24,243 nt of DNA from a virus. A program made the position numbers and the translations under genes. Shown here one piece after another: positions 5,417-15,000 of the stretch. Within the stretch, counting starts at the first letter, position 1; each line of letters begins with the position of its first letter. The notes beneath the pieces are model-generated. The model was not told where the DNA came from. It was given only the letters and a program-made list of their open reading frames with translations, and did no database searches. Location: IMG/VR virus record IMGVR_UViG_3300034106_000032, positions 1 through 24,243 of that record; one strand, 5' to 3'.

Positions 5417-6683
5417 TGTATCAAGCGCCATTGCCAATGCTGAATTCCCGATCAAGCTGCAAGGCTTGTTCAAGCCATCACGCTATAAGGTAGCCTACGG
5501 CGGCAGGGGTGGGGCTAAGTCTTGGGGGATAGCTAGGGCGCTACTGATTAAAGGCGCTAAAGAGCCGCTACGCATACTTTGTGCGCGGGAATTCCAGACC
5601 AGTATTAGGGATTCAGTACACAAGCTATTGTGTGACCAGATTGAAACCCTTGGATTGCTGGGTTTCTATGAAATCACCCAAAACAGCATCAGGGGCAAGA
5701 ACGGCACAGAGTTCGCCTTTGCTGGCCTCAAGAACAACATTGCCAACATCAAATCCTATGAGGGTGTAGACATTTGCTGGGTGGAAGAAGCGCAGACCAC
5801 CAGCCGCCTTAGTTGGAATGTGTTGATCCCTACCATCCGAAAGCAGGGCAGCGAGATATGGATTTCGTTCAATCCTGAGTTGGAGACAGACGAAACCTAT
5901 CAACGGTTTGTGATTAACCCGCCTGATGATTGCATCCAAATTAAGATCAACTGGTCGGACAACCCTTGGTTTCCTGAAACGCTGAAGCTGGAAAAGGATG
6001 CACTAAAGAGCCGCGACCAAGAAGCCTATAACCAAGTCTGGGAGGGCTTATGCCGCCAATCAGTCGATGGGGCTATCTTTGCCAAGGAACTTCAGCAAGC
6101 AGAGATTGAGGGCAGGCTAACCCGTGTGGCCTATGACGCAACAAAGCCCGTTCACGCAATATTTGACCTTGGCTGGTCTGATAGCACATCAATCTGGTTC
6201 TTGCAGTTTGTGGGCATGGAAACACGCCTTATTCGATACATCGAAGACAGCCAAAAGACCATGACGCATTACTTGGCAACCATGCAGACGTTTGGTTATG
6301 TGTACGACACGGTTTGGTTGCCCCATGATGCTGAGAACCAGACACTGGCAGCGGCTGGGCGTTCCATTGATGACATTGTGAGGGCGGTAGGCTACAAGAC
6401 GCGGATTCTGCCCAAAGTGCCTATTCTGGATTCAATCAACGCAGCTAGAACAATATTTCCAAGCTGCTGGTTCGACCGTGAACACGCCGCAGAGGGCATT
6501 AACTGCCTGCGCCACTACCGATATGAAGTTGATCCAGACACAGGGCAATTCAGCCGCAACCCATTGCACGACCATTATTCGCACGGGGCAGACGCATTTC
6601 GCTACATTGCCCTGATGATTCAAGACACACCAAAGCGCAAGCCAAAGGCACAGGTTGCAATGGCTGGCGGTTGGATGGGATAA
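5409..6683 (+). CDS. Terminase large subunit
   Basis: A 424-residue ATPase-nuclease motor. The ATPase half shows Walker A GGRGGAKS (31-38), Walker B VDICWVEEA (120-128) with the catalytic Glu, and the coupling motif SFNP (153-156). The nuclease half has FDLGWSDS with Asp253, PHDAEN with Asp307, and HDHYSHGADAFRY (388-399) with the third acidic cluster; these match the metal-binding acids of the RNase-H-like fold. The enzyme pumps DNA through the portal and cuts it at the start and end of packaging. Length is typical, and the protein looks complete. It follows TerS with an 8-base overlap and precedes the portal gene by 18 bases, the canonical packaging order. Confidence 0.96.
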   Translation: MSDVSSAIANAEFPIKLQGLFKPSRYKVAYGGRGGAKSWGIARALLIKGAKEPLRILCAREFQTSIRDSVHKLLCDQIETLGLLGFYEITQNSIRGKNGTEFAFAGLKNNIANIKSYEGVDICWVEEAQTTSRLSWNVLIPTIRKQGSEIWISFNPELETDETYQRFVINPPDDCIQIKINWSDNPWFPETLKLEKDALKSRDQEAYNQVWEGLCRQSVDGAIFAKELQQAEIEGRLTRVAYDATKPVHAIFDLGWSDSTSIWFLQFVGMETRLIRYIEDSQKTMTHYLATMQTFGYVYDTVWLPHDAENQTLAAAGRSIDDIVRAVGYKTRILPKVPILDSINAARTIFPSCWFDREHAAEGINCLRHYRYEVDPDTGQFSRNPLHDHYSHGADAFRYIALMIQDTPKRKPKAQVAMAGGWMG

Positions 6684-6701
6684 TTCCCAAAAGGGGCAAA
6701 T

Positions 6702-8897
6702 ATGGCATACCAAGACGCAGCAGGCAAAGACAACAGAATTAACAAAGCCATAGAGTTTTGGCGGTTGGTCAATGACGCAGATTCAACCAACCGTGCCGAA
6801 GCATTGCAAGACATTAAGTTTGCTGCTGGCGACCAATGGCCTGTTGAGATTCAAAACAGCAGAAACGTGGAAGCACGACCATGCCTGACCATCAACAAGA
6901 TTGATGCCTATGTGCGACAGGTAACCAACCAACAGCGGATGCAGCGCCCACGCATTAAAGTGCATCCTGTGAATAACTTGGCTGATTACAAGATTGCCCA
7001 AGTCATTGAGGGCATGACACGCCATATTGAAGTCAATTCAAACGCTGATACTGCTTACGATACCGCCTTTGATTACGCTGTGCGGATGGGTTGGGGCTAT
7101 TGGCGCATCAATACACGCTATGTCAGCGAAGATTCATTTGACCAAGAAATCTACATCGACACGATTGACAACCCGTTCACCGTGTACTTTGACCCCAATT
7201 CAATCCTGCCTGATGGGTCAGACGCTGAACGTTGCCTGATTACCACGGTTCTGGATAAAAAGGTTTTCAAGGATTACTACCCCGGCGCTGATGATGGGGC
7301 TAACTTTACCCAGCGTTCTACGGGTGACGATACTGCAAGCTGGATTACCAAAGAAGACATCCGCATTGCTGAATTCTTTTATATTGAACGCGAACGTGCC
7401 AAGTTGTATTTGCTGAGTGATGGCACACGCCAATTTGCTGACTCTGACCGATTCTTTGAACGGGTTGAAGCCGCTGGCTTGACCGTGGTTGATGAACGCG
7501 ACAGCTTCCGCAAGGCGGTGAAGTGGGTCAAGATGACCGCCTTAGAAATCTTGGAAGAAAAGACATGGGCTGGCAAATACATCCCTGTTGTGCCTTGCTA
7601 TGGCGCACAGGTTATCGTTGACGATAAGCGCAAGAAGTACGGGTTGGTGCGGTTTGCCAAAGACCCACAGCGTATGTATAACTTCTGGCGCACGTCCATG
7701 ACCGAATCGGTTGCCCTTGCACCAAAGGCCAAATGGCTTTTGGCAGAGGGTCAAGACGAGGGTCACGAAAACGAATGGGCGCTGGCTAACATCAAATCTA
7801 GCCCTGTCCTGCGGTACAAGCAGAAAGACATTGAGGGCGTACCAGCCCCAGTGCCAACCCGTTTGCAACCAGAACCACCGCCTGCTGGCATTATGGAAGC
7901 CGCTGGCGCTATTTCCGCTGACTTGCAGATGGTGCTGGGCATCCTTGATCCCAACCAGTTACCAAGTGGCAACATATCAGGGAAAGCCCTACAAGGTCAG
8001 CAAAACCAGACTGATTTAAGCAATTTCCACTTTTATGACAACATGACCCGATCAATCAGGCATACAGGCAAAATCCTGTTGGACTTGATACCCAAGATTT
8101 ATGACACCCAAAGGGTAATGCGGATCATTGGTTCAGACGGTCAACCAGACATGACCACCATTAATGAAAAGAACGAAGTTAATGAGGTTTTGAATGATGT
8201 GACTGTGGGTGAATATGATGTGGTGATGGACACAGGGCCGGGCTTCCAATCCAAGCGCCAGCAAGCAGTCGAAGCCATGATGCCTTTGCTGACAGGCAAT
8301 GAACAGTTGTTCAATATTGCGGGTGACTTGGTGTTTAGGAATATGGACTTCCCCGGCGCTGATGTAATTGCTGACCGCCTTGCCGCCATGAACCCAATGG
8401 CTAATATTGATGAGAAGTCAGATATACCGCCTGAAATTCAGATGCGTCTGGCGCAATCTCAGCAACAACTGCAAGAGATGCAGCAGCAATTGCAGGCCGC
8501 GATGTTGGAGATTAACAACCGTGGTCAGGTTGCCCAAATCCGCGAGGAGGGCGCTACTAGACGCAAACTTATGGACGTTACCGCACGGGCGCACAACACA
8601 GAAACCATCAACGAAGCCAAGGTCAATCAAACCAATCTCAATGCCATTACCAGCCAAAACAAGACTGAAATCGATGCGTTGGTCAAAATGCTTATTGCAA
8701 GAATGCCAGCCGATCAGTTGATGATGGAGATTGACCGCCTGAACGCTGAACAGCAACAGTTTGCAATGGCTGCCGCGCAAGACATTTCGCACGAGGCAAA
8801 CCCATTCATCAACCCACAACAAATGCAACAACAAATGCAGCCGCAAGAACCAATGCAGCCGCCAATGCAACAATCATTTGAGCAACCCATGCAATGA
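6702..8897 (+). CDS. Portal protein (P22 gp1-like)
   Basis: A 731-residue protein, close to the 725 of P22 portal. The N-terminal part has FAAGDQWP, RPCLTINKID and YVRQVTNQQRMQRPRI, a string shared by P22-type portals. The middle contains the long alpha/beta body of the wing and stem, with FDPNSILPDGSDAE and GNISGKALQGQQNQTDLSNF as further recognisable family pieces. The last 130 residues are helical, then Gln/Met/Pro-rich, corresponding to the barrel region of P22 portal. Twelve copies would form the unique capsid vertex through which DNA enters and to which the neck proteins attach. AAAGGGG precedes the ATG. Downstream, an 81-base gap with palindromes separates it from the scaffold. Confidence 0.95.
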   Translation: MAYQDAAGKDNRINKAIEFWRLVNDADSTNRAEALQDIKFAAGDQWPVEIQNSRNVEARPCLTINKIDAYVRQVTNQQRMQRPRIKVHPVNNLADYKIAQVIEGMTRHIEVNSNADTAYDTAFDYAVRMGWGYWRINTRYVSEDSFDQEIYIDTIDNPFTVYFDPNSILPDGSDAERCLITTVLDKKVFKDYYPGADDGANFTQRSTGDDTASWITKEDIRIAEFFYIERERAKLYLLSDGTRQFADSDRFFERVEAAGLTVVDERDSFRKAVKWVKMTALEILEEKTWAGKYIPVVPCYGAQVIVDDKRKKYGLVRFAKDPQRMYNFWRTSMTESVALAPKAKWLLAEGQDEGHENEWALANIKSSPVLRYKQKDIEGVPAPVPTRLQPEPPPAGIMEAAGAISADLQMVLGILDPNQLPSGNISGKALQGQQNQTDLSNFHFYDNMTRSIRHTGKILLDLIPKIYDTQRVMRIIGSDGQPDMTTINEKNEVNEVLNDVTVGEYDVVMDTGPGFQSKRQQAVEAMMPLLTGNEQLFNIAGDLVFRNMDFPGADVIADRLAAMNPMANIDEKSDIPPEIQMRLAQSQQQLQEMQQQLQAAMLEINNRGQVAQIREEGATRRKLMDVTARAHNTETINEAKVNQTNLNAITSQNKTEIDALVKMLIARMPADQLMMEIDRLNAEQQQFAMAAAQDISHEANPFINPQQMQQQMQPQEPMQPPMQQSFEQPMQ
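8811..8880 (+). repeat. CAA/CAG/ATG-rich low-complexity end of the portal gene
   Basis: Bases here are made of repeated CAACAAATG, CAGCCG and CAACAA units and encode a Gln/Met/Pro-rich tail. It is simple-sequence DNA within the coding region rather than an independent element. The tail probably lies at the end of the portal barrel inside the head. Confidence 0.7.
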
Positions 8898-8926
8898 TTG
8901 ACACTAAAATGATTTCGTGGTAAAAA
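8898..8926 (+). promoter_or_regulatory. Candidate sigma70 promoter upstream of the scaffold gene
   Basis: A perfect TTGACA at 8898-8903 directly follows the portal stop codon. After 17 bases comes TAAAAA (8921-8926), four of six matches to a -10 box. The -10 lies inside the palindrome GTGGTAAAAACCAC (8917-8930). Transcripts would begin near 8933 and cover scaffold, coat and later genes. The -35 match is good and the -10 is poor, so this is a candidate only. Confidence 0.4.
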
Positions 8927-8956
8927 CCACAAAACCTTACCAGTTGGGTCAACTGG
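8917..8956 (+). promoter_or_regulatory. Two palindromes in the portal-scaffold gap
   Basis: GTGGT/ACCAC (8917-8921 with 8926-8930, loop four bases) and CCAGTT/AACTGG (8940-8945 with 8951-8956, loop five bases) are perfect inverted repeats. Neither has a T-run, so they are not classic terminators. They could be RNA hairpins in the scaffold leader or an operator over the candidate promoter. The P22 scaffold is known to control its own synthesis after transcription, which makes leader structures here worth noting. Confidence 0.45.
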
Positions 8957-8978
8957 GTGAATTCTTTGAGGAAACTCA

Positions 8979-9884
8979 ATGTCAGAAGTAGCAGAACGAC
9001 TTGCCGCCAATGTGGTGACAAGTGAAAATTTAGCTGAATTTAATGCCAAACGAATGGGTTTAGCTGATCCATCGCCTAGCGAGGCTGTCGAGGTGACAGA
9101 GCCGCAAGAGGTTGATCAAGGACAGAGTGAACCGACAGAGGCAGAAAATGATGCGACAGCAACAGAGGATCGAAAACAAAATCCTAAGCTGGAAAGACGG
9201 TTTTCAGAAATAACCAAGCAGCGCGAGGCAGCACGGGAAGAAGCCCGTAGGGAACGCGAAGCAAGGGAGAATCTGGAAGCAAAGGTAAGGGACTTGGAGG
9301 CCAAATTTCAGCCCAAAGCTGAACCAGTAGCCGAAACAGAACCGTTGCCAGAGCAGTTCAGCGATATGTACGAATACGCCAAGGCGTTGACTGACTATCG
9401 TGTAGAGCAGCGATTACAGGAAGAAAAGCAAAAAGAAGTGCAGGCCAAGGCAGCCGCCGAACATTCCAAGCTGATAGATGCATGGGGTCAACGGGTAAAG
9501 GCAGCCAAAGCTGAAATGCCAGACTTTGATGACATGATTAGTTCCACAGACGTTACGGTAAGTAACGAAGTGCGGGACGCAATCTTTGAATCAGATGTTG
9601 GCCCACGCATTTTGTATCACCTTGCCGAAAATCCTGACTTTGCTGTGAAACTGCAAGGCATGACCTTGACCGCCGCCTTACGAGCAATTGGGAGATTGGA
9701 AGCCCAGTACGAAAAGACTGAGCCTCAGACAAAGACTGTTGTTGGGAAAAGTAAAGCACCCGCGCCGATCAATCCAATCCGATCAGCAGCCAACGGGCGT
9801 GATGTAAACCTGACCAGTGATGGTCAATTTCATGGTTCATATCAGGCTTGGAGAGCAGCACGATTGGCTGGAAAGATTCGCTAA
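8979..9884 (+). CDS. Scaffolding protein (P22 gp8-like)
   Basis: A 301-residue protein, almost the length of P22 scaffold (303), lying between portal and coat as scaffolds do. It is highly charged and nearly all helical. Residues about 25-60 are Glu/Asp-rich. From about 70 to 115 there is a long Arg/Glu heptad region (QREAAREEARREREARENLE) expected to form a coiled coil, and another helix follows at 135-175. The C-terminus is basic (SYQAWRAARLAGKIR), as in P22 gp8 where a basic helix-turn-helix binds the coat. It would direct procapsid assembly, recruit portal, and leave before or during packaging. The start has GAGGAAA upstream. Function rests on position, length and composition. Confidence 0.88.
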   Translation: MSEVAERLAANVVTSENLAEFNAKRMGLADPSPSEAVEVTEPQEVDQGQSEPTEAENDATATEDRKQNPKLERRFSEITKQREAAREEARREREARENLEAKVRDLEAKFQPKAEPVAETEPLPEQFSDMYEYAKALTDYRVEQRLQEEKQKEVQAKAAAEHSKLIDAWGQRVKAAKAEMPDFDDMISSTDVTVSNEVRDAIFESDVGPRILYHLAENPDFAVKLQGMTLTAALRAIGRLEAQYEKTEPQTKTVVGKSKAPAPINPIRSAANGRDVNLTSDGQFHGSYQAWRAARLAGKIR

Positions 9885-9907
9885 ACCCATTCTTTTAAGG
9901 AAACGAA

Positions 9908-11155
9908 ATGAGCAACAATCTGCTTACCATCAGCATGATCACCAACGAAGCGTTGATGGTCTTGGAAAACGAATTGACTTTTTCAAGTGAAGTCGAACGC
10001 AACTACGATGACCAATTTGCCGTAACTGGCGCAAAAATTGGTGCAACCTTGAACGTCCGCAAACCCGGTCGTTTCATCGGTACAACTGGCCCAGCCCTGA
10101 ACGTTGAAGATTTCAACGAAACCTCAGTGCCTGTCACTTTGTCCACACAGTTCCACGTTGATACCCAGTTCACCAGCCAAGACTTGGCTTTGTCTCTGGA
10201 TATGTTCTCTGACCGTGTATTGAAGCCTGCTGTTGCAGCTATTGCCAACAAGATCGACTTTGACGGTCTGACAATGGCTAAAAACAACACCGCCAACATT
10301 GTCGGTACTGCTGGCACACCCCCAACTGGCTTGATCACATACCTGACCGCAGGCGCGTATCTTGACAGCGAGGGCGCACCCCGTGATGGTCGCCGTTCAT
10401 GTATCGTTGAACCGTTCACAGGCGCAACCATTGTTGACAGCTTGAAAGGTTTGTTTGTTCCCTCAGAAAAAATTTCAAGCCAGTACACCAAAGGCATGAT
10501 GGGCCGTGACTCAGCAGGCATGAACTGGAAGATGGATCAGAACGTTGTGGCACAAACTTTCGGTTCTTATGCAACCGCAACTTTGGCTTGCGCTACTACC
10601 ACTGGTACTGGCTTCATTTCAACTGGCTGGGCATCAACCTCCACCATTGCATTGACCGCTACCACAGCTACTGCTGGTTTGAAACAAGGCGATGTGATTC
10701 AGATTGCAGGCATCTATGCAGTCAACCCACAGAACCGTCAAGCCTACGGCAGCAACAAACTGCGTAACTTTGTCGTGACTTCTGATGTAACCGTGGGAAC
10801 TGCTGGCACAACTTCTGTGACCGTTAGCCCTGCCGTGATTACTGGTGGTCAGTTCCAAAACGTTAGCTTGGCTTCCACCAGCGCAACCGCTGTTGTGACT
10901 CCTTTTAATAACACAGGCACTGTGTCTCCACAAAATATTGTGATGCACAAAAATGCTTTTACTTTGGCTTGCGCCGATTTGGAATTGCCTGATGGCGTTC
11001 ACTTTGCTGGTCGCGCAAGCGATAAGGAACTGGGTTTGTCAATGCGTGTGGTTCGCCAATACACAATCAACAACGATTCGATCCCGACTCGCGTTGATGT
11101 GCTTTATGGTTGGGCGCCGCTGTACCCAGAACTTGCCTGCCGTGTCGCAGCCTAA
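9908..11155 (+). CDS. Major capsid (coat) protein, P22 gp5-like
   Basis: A 415-residue protein (P22 coat has 430) with a strong AAGGAAA site. The beginning, NNLLTISMITNEALMVLENE, and the stretch FAVTGAKIGATLNVRKPGRF with FHVDTQFTSQDLALSLDMFS (about 80-100) are diagnostic of the P22 coat family, an HK97-type fold. Residues about 200-345 are Thr/Val/Gly-rich, contain GDVIQIAGIYAVNPQNRQAY, and correspond to the inserted I-domain that stabilises P22 coat. The C-terminal part returns to the HK97 core, with PDGVHFAGRASDKELGLSMR and VDVLYGWAPLYPELACRV. It builds the icosahedral shell. The nearby co-chaperonin may assist its folding. A GC-rich hairpin lies just after the gene. Confidence 0.95.
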   Translation: MSNNLLTISMITNEALMVLENELTFSSEVERNYDDQFAVTGAKIGATLNVRKPGRFIGTTGPALNVEDFNETSVPVTLSTQFHVDTQFTSQDLALSLDMFSDRVLKPAVAAIANKIDFDGLTMAKNNTANIVGTAGTPPTGLITYLTAGAYLDSEGAPRDGRRSCIVEPFTGATIVDSLKGLFVPSEKISSQYTKGMMGRDSAGMNWKMDQNVVAQTFGSYATATLACATTTGTGFISTGWASTSTIALTATTATAGLKQGDVIQIAGIYAVNPQNRQAYGSNKLRNFVVTSDVTVGTAGTTSVTVSPAVITGGQFQNVSLASTSATAVVTPFNNTGTVSPQNIVMHKNAFTLACADLELPDGVHFAGRASDKELGLSMRVVRQYTINNDSIPTRVDVLYGWAPLYPELACRVAA

Positions 11156-11160
11156 AGGTT

Positions 11161-11185
11161 AATGGGGGCTTAAAACACCCCCGTT
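11161..11185 (+). terminator. Hairpin after the coat gene, possible attenuator
   Basis: AATGGGGG (11161-11168) pairs with CCCCCGTT (11178-11185), including one T-G pair, around a nine-base loop. Only three T follow before other bases, so termination would be partial. Placed right after the most highly expressed gene, it could reduce read-through or protect the coat message from 3' decay. Confidence 0.5.
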
Positions 11186-11215
11186 TCATCAAACAAATTT
11201 TAAGGAAAACATATC

Positions 11216-11638
11216 ATGGCAAATCCCGGACCAGCATCAACCACCACCAACCACCCCACGCCTTTAGCAACCAACCAAGCCCTGCGTTTGATTGCGTCTG
11301 CCCAAGGCGTGAATTTGAACCAAGTCGCAGACACTATTGCACCTATTTTGGTTAATGGTCGCGTTAGCGTTCAAAGCGTCATTGTTACCAATGCATCTAT
11401 TGACCTGACCACAGCGCAATTGGCTGTGTACACAGGCCCCGGCGCAACTGGCACAGCAGTTAAATCTGCTTATGCTTTGTCTGGTAACACAACCGCAGCC
11501 AAAGTGGTTGTGACTGCTGCTACATCTACCGATGCAGTAACTGGCACACCCCTTTACATCCGCAACACAACCGTGCAAGGCGCGGCTGCAACTGCTGATG
11601 TTTTCATCTATGGTTACGACCTGACATTCCTGCCTTAA
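11216..11638 (+). CDS. Beta-rich hypothetical virion protein next to coat
   Basis: A 140-residue protein with TTTTAAGGAAAAC upstream of its ATG. The first 25 residues are Pro/Thr/Asn-rich and flexible. A helix-like segment follows (ALRLIASAQGVNLNQVADT), then repeated short strands rich in Val, Thr, Ala and Gly, ending AATADVFIYGYDLTFLP. Position directly after the coat gene and the Thr/Ala composition suggest a head decoration or auxiliary protein. P22 itself has none at this place, although related phages often do. No family motif identifies it with certainty. The gene is bounded by a hairpin upstream and a real terminator downstream, so with coat it forms a distinct expression unit. Confidence 0.72.
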   Translation: MANPGPASTTTNHPTPLATNQALRLIASAQGVNLNQVADTIAPILVNGRVSVQSVIVTNASIDLTTAQLAVYTGPGATGTAVKSAYALSGNTTAAKVVVTAATSTDAVTGTPLYIRNTTVQGAAATADVFIYGYDLTFLP

Positions 11639-11656
11639 ATCGCATGGAATAAGTGG

Positions 11657-11686
11657 AAAAGCCATCCTCAAAAGGGGTGGCTTTTT
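11657..11686 (+). terminator. Rho-independent terminator
   Basis: AAAAGCCATCC (11657-11667) pairs with GGGTGGCTTTT (ending near 11685) around a short A-rich loop, about eleven pairs with one T-G. The 3' arm runs directly into TTTTT and CTATTT. It lies just after the beta-rich gene that follows coat. Confidence 0.88.
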
Positions 11687-11699
11687 CTATTTGTAAGCC

Positions 11700-11705
11700 T
11701 ATAAT
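11700..11705 (+). promoter_or_regulatory. TATAAT -10 box after the terminator
   Basis: A perfect TATAAT sits 14 bases past the terminator's T-run and 25 bases before the next ATG. At 17-base spacing the -35 position (11677-11682) reads GTGGCT, only three of six matches, and it lies in the terminator stem. A start near 11712 would leave a 20-base leader containing the GAGGG ribosome-binding site. Terminator followed by promoter fits independent expression of the tail block, but the -35 is poor. Confidence 0.42.
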
Positions 11706-11730
11706 TCATCAAACTACTGAGGGACTAAAC

Positions 11731-12069
11731 ATGGTCAACACTTCTGTAATGCGCCCAAGCGGTCGCACATACGCCCTAAATTTGACAACAGCAGCCAGTG
11801 CCGCACTGTTGATTGAGGCCACCACCAATGACCAAACCAACTATGTTTCACTGTTGAACACAGGTTCTGGCGTTGCCGCGGTGGAATTGTCTAATTCCAG
11901 CACAGTAACCACCCCGACTGTGGCATCCACAGGTAACAGCGGCTCATTTGTGTTGCCAGCAACCATGACTTACCCTTTGATAATTGCCGCCCCTAAAGCG
12001 CCTTTTTACATCAAGGCAATTAGTTCAAGCACAAACACGCTGTATATCACTGCTTGCCAAGCTGATTAA
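11731..12069 (+). CDS. Small beta-sandwich virion protein
   Basis: The ATG at 11731 is chosen because GAGGG lies eight bases before it. An upstream in-frame GTG at 11653 would read through the terminator and is rejected. The 112-residue product contains VMRPSGRTYALNLTTAASAA, alternating strand-like stretches, and a SFVLPATMTYPLIIAAPKA segment followed by PFYIKAISSS and an ending on YITACQAD. This resembles small beta-sandwich proteins that phages place beside fibre genes, probably an adaptor or decoration subunit. It lies nine bases before the fibre-like gene and is probably co-translated with it. Function is inferred from context. Confidence 0.75.
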   Translation: MVNTSVMRPSGRTYALNLTTAASAALLIEATTNDQTNYVSLLNTGSGVAAVELSNSSTVTTPTVASTGNSGSFVLPATMTYPLIIAAPKAPFYIKAISSSTNTLYITACQAD

Positions 12070-12078
12070 GGGTTTGAT

Positions 12079-15000
12079 ATGGCAAATGAAGCCGCCAAAA
12101 CCCAAACCATAAACATTGTCCCAGTTCAGGGCATATTCCAGCCTGAACCGACATTCGATTTGATCACGCTGATTGGGCCAGCGGGTACGCCTTTTTACGC
12201 CAAGATTGATCCAAATCAATCAGGCTTAAACATCACCAATAGCACAATAAACAGCACCACAATTGGAGCAATTACCCCGTCTACTGGGGTTTTCACCGAT
12301 ATTGCCACAACCACAGGCACAATTTCAAGCGTTCCATCTGGCCCGACTTCCATAGTAAATCAAGCCTATGTGGACGCAATTGCCCAAGGTTTGGCGTTCA
12401 AAGCGCCAGCAAACTTCACTACCACAGGCAATATCACGCTGTCTGGCTTGGCGGTACAAGCTGGTGGCGATTGGAATGTAACTTTAACTGCGGGAAACCG
12501 CATATTGGTAAAAGACCAAACAGCGGGTGCTGACAACGGTATTTATTTGGCTGCGGCTGGCGCTTGGACTCGATCCCTTGATGCCAATACCTATGATGAA
12601 TTGCTGTCTGCTTACCTGTTTGTACTGGATGGCGTGACGTTGGCAGGGTCTGCATGGGTGGATACCAATTTGCCGGGCGGGACTCTTGGGGTCACTGCCA
12701 TTACCTTTGTGCGGTTTGCCAATACTGCAATTTATTCTGCTGGCACAGGGTTAACACTAACCAACTATGTGTTTAGCATCACCCCTGTGGGAACTGCTGG
12801 AACATATGGTTCTGCATCTGCTGTACCTGTGTTTGTCACCAACGCATCAGGTCAGGTTAGTTCAGTCACCAACACCCCAATTGCAATTGCAAATACGCAA
12901 GTTTCTGGGCTTGGCACAATGTCCACCCAAAATGCCAATGCGGTAGCAATTACGGGCGGCACAATTGATGGCACAACCATTGGCGGGTCAACTGCTGCGG
13001 CAGTCACTGGCGCAGTGGTTACAGCAAACACTTATTTCAGCGGCGCTGGAACGAATCTAACAGGCACTGCAAGCGGTTTATCCATTGGGGGTAACGCAGC
13101 TACTGCCACCACCGCAACAAGCGCCACAACCGCCACTAATTTGGCTGGCGGGGCATCAGGATCGTTACCTTACCAAACAGCGCCAAGCACCACAACATTC
13201 TTGGCAGCTGGGTCAAATGGTCAGGTTTTGACCTTGGCTTCAGGCGTTCCATCATGGGCAACACCAACCACAGGAACGGTCACATCGGTAGGAACTGCGG
13301 GTACTGTTAATGGTTTAACACTAACTGGTGGGCCAATTACAAGTTCTGGAACAATTACTTTAGGTGGCACTTTAGACCTGTCTAGCCCTCCAACCATTGG
13401 CAACACAACGCCGAACACAGGTAGATTTACGACTCTGACGGTTGATGACAATTCCACTTTTGGAACTAGCAATACTGACACAATCAATTTTGTTGGGCGC
13501 ATAAATTCAGACTTTGACCCTGCAACTGATAACACTTACGATTTGGGGCGTGTAGGCCACGAATGGCGCAATTTGTATATTGATGGAACTGCCAATATTG
13601 ACAGCTTAATTGCTGATACTGCGGATATTAACGCGGGAACAATTGACAACACCTCAATTGGCGTAACAACTGCTGCCGCTGGATATTTCACAACCTTATC
13701 ACTGACAAGCACATTGGCTGTTAATGGGTCAACAGGCACAAATGGTCAAGTTCTTCAATCCAATGGTTCAAGCGCACCCACATGGGTAACTCCATCAAGT
13801 TACGCCACCGTCACTGATGACACAACCACCAATGCAACGCGATACCCGCTGTATGCTGATCAGACCACGGGCAACCTAACCACTGAGTTTGTCAGTTCCA
13901 CAAAGCTGCAATTCAATCCCTCCACTGGCGTTTTTACATCTACATCATTCAGTGGTGCGGGTACGGGCCTGACAGGGACAGCAACCAGTTTGTCAATTGG
14001 TGGGAATGCGGCGACTGCAACAAGTGCAACTACGGCAACCAATATTGCAGGCGGTACAGCTAACCAGATTCCTTTCCAAACAGGTGCTGGCGCGACTTCA
14101 TTTATTGTTGCGCCAACTGTTTCAAACACAGCATTAACATGGGATGGATCGGCATTTGCTTGGGTGGCTGGTTCTGGTGGATTAACCATTGTTGACGATA
14201 CAACAACAAATGCAACCAGATATTTGACATTTACAAGCGCAACGACAGGAACAATTACTTCTGAAAATGTTTCTAGCACTAAGCTAACATTTAATCCATC
14301 TACTGGAATATTGGCGGCGACTGGATTTTCTGGTGCTTTTAATGGCACTATTGGCGCAACTACGGCAAATACAGGGGCATTTACCACTTTATCTGCTACA
14401 GGCGTTACCACTGTTCAAGCTGGAACAGTTTCACTACCTGCTATTACTACATCTGGTGACACAAACACAGGTATCTTCTTCCCTGCCGCTGACACCATTG
14501 CTTTTTCTGAAGGTGGTGTGGAATCTATGCGACTTGACTCCATCGGTAATGCGATATTCAAAAATGCTTTTTCTAAAGTATTTTCAATTTCCGCTTCTGT
14601 TGCAGCCAACGCATTGACAATTTCTGCCTCTCCATTGAGTTTGGATTTTCGTTCAGTCACTTTGGGTAGCGGTACTGTTACGACTGTCTCTGGAACACCC
14701 GCCAACTTGGTCATTTCAAGCGGATCAACCCTTGGAACGGTAAACAACGTTGCTTCGCGTATTGTGGTCATTGCCCTCAACAACGCTGGAACGATTGAAC
14801 TGGCGGCGGTCAACATTTCTGGCGGCACACAGCTTGATGAAACTAACTTGATTTCTACCACTGCTGAAGGTGGTTCTGGCGGTGCAGACAGCGCAACCGT
14901 AGTGTATTCAACCACTGCTCGTACATCTTTGGCTTATCGTGTAATTGGTTTTATTCAGTCTACTCAGGCAACGGCAGGGACGTGGGTAACTGCACCTAGC

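Noticed and set aside
8418-8873. A 151-residue Leu/His-rich frame on the minus strand
   Set aside because: It is the complement of the Gln-rich end of the portal gene, has no ribosome-binding site, and its composition is just the reverse of CAG/CAA repeats.
10003-10521. A 172-residue minus-strand frame within the coat gene
   Set aside because: The coat gene on the + strand is certain. The minus frame has no promoter or ribosome-binding site and no recognisable domain.
11653-11730. GTG at 11653 as the start of the small beta-sandwich gene
   Set aside because: It would place the terminator hairpin inside the coding region and add residues unlike the family. ATG at 11731 has a proper GAGGG site.
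13860-14411. A 183-residue Val/Pro-rich minus-strand frame
   Set aside because: It lies wholly inside the fibre-like gene and arises from its repetitive Thr/Gly codons. No start signal and no family resemblance.
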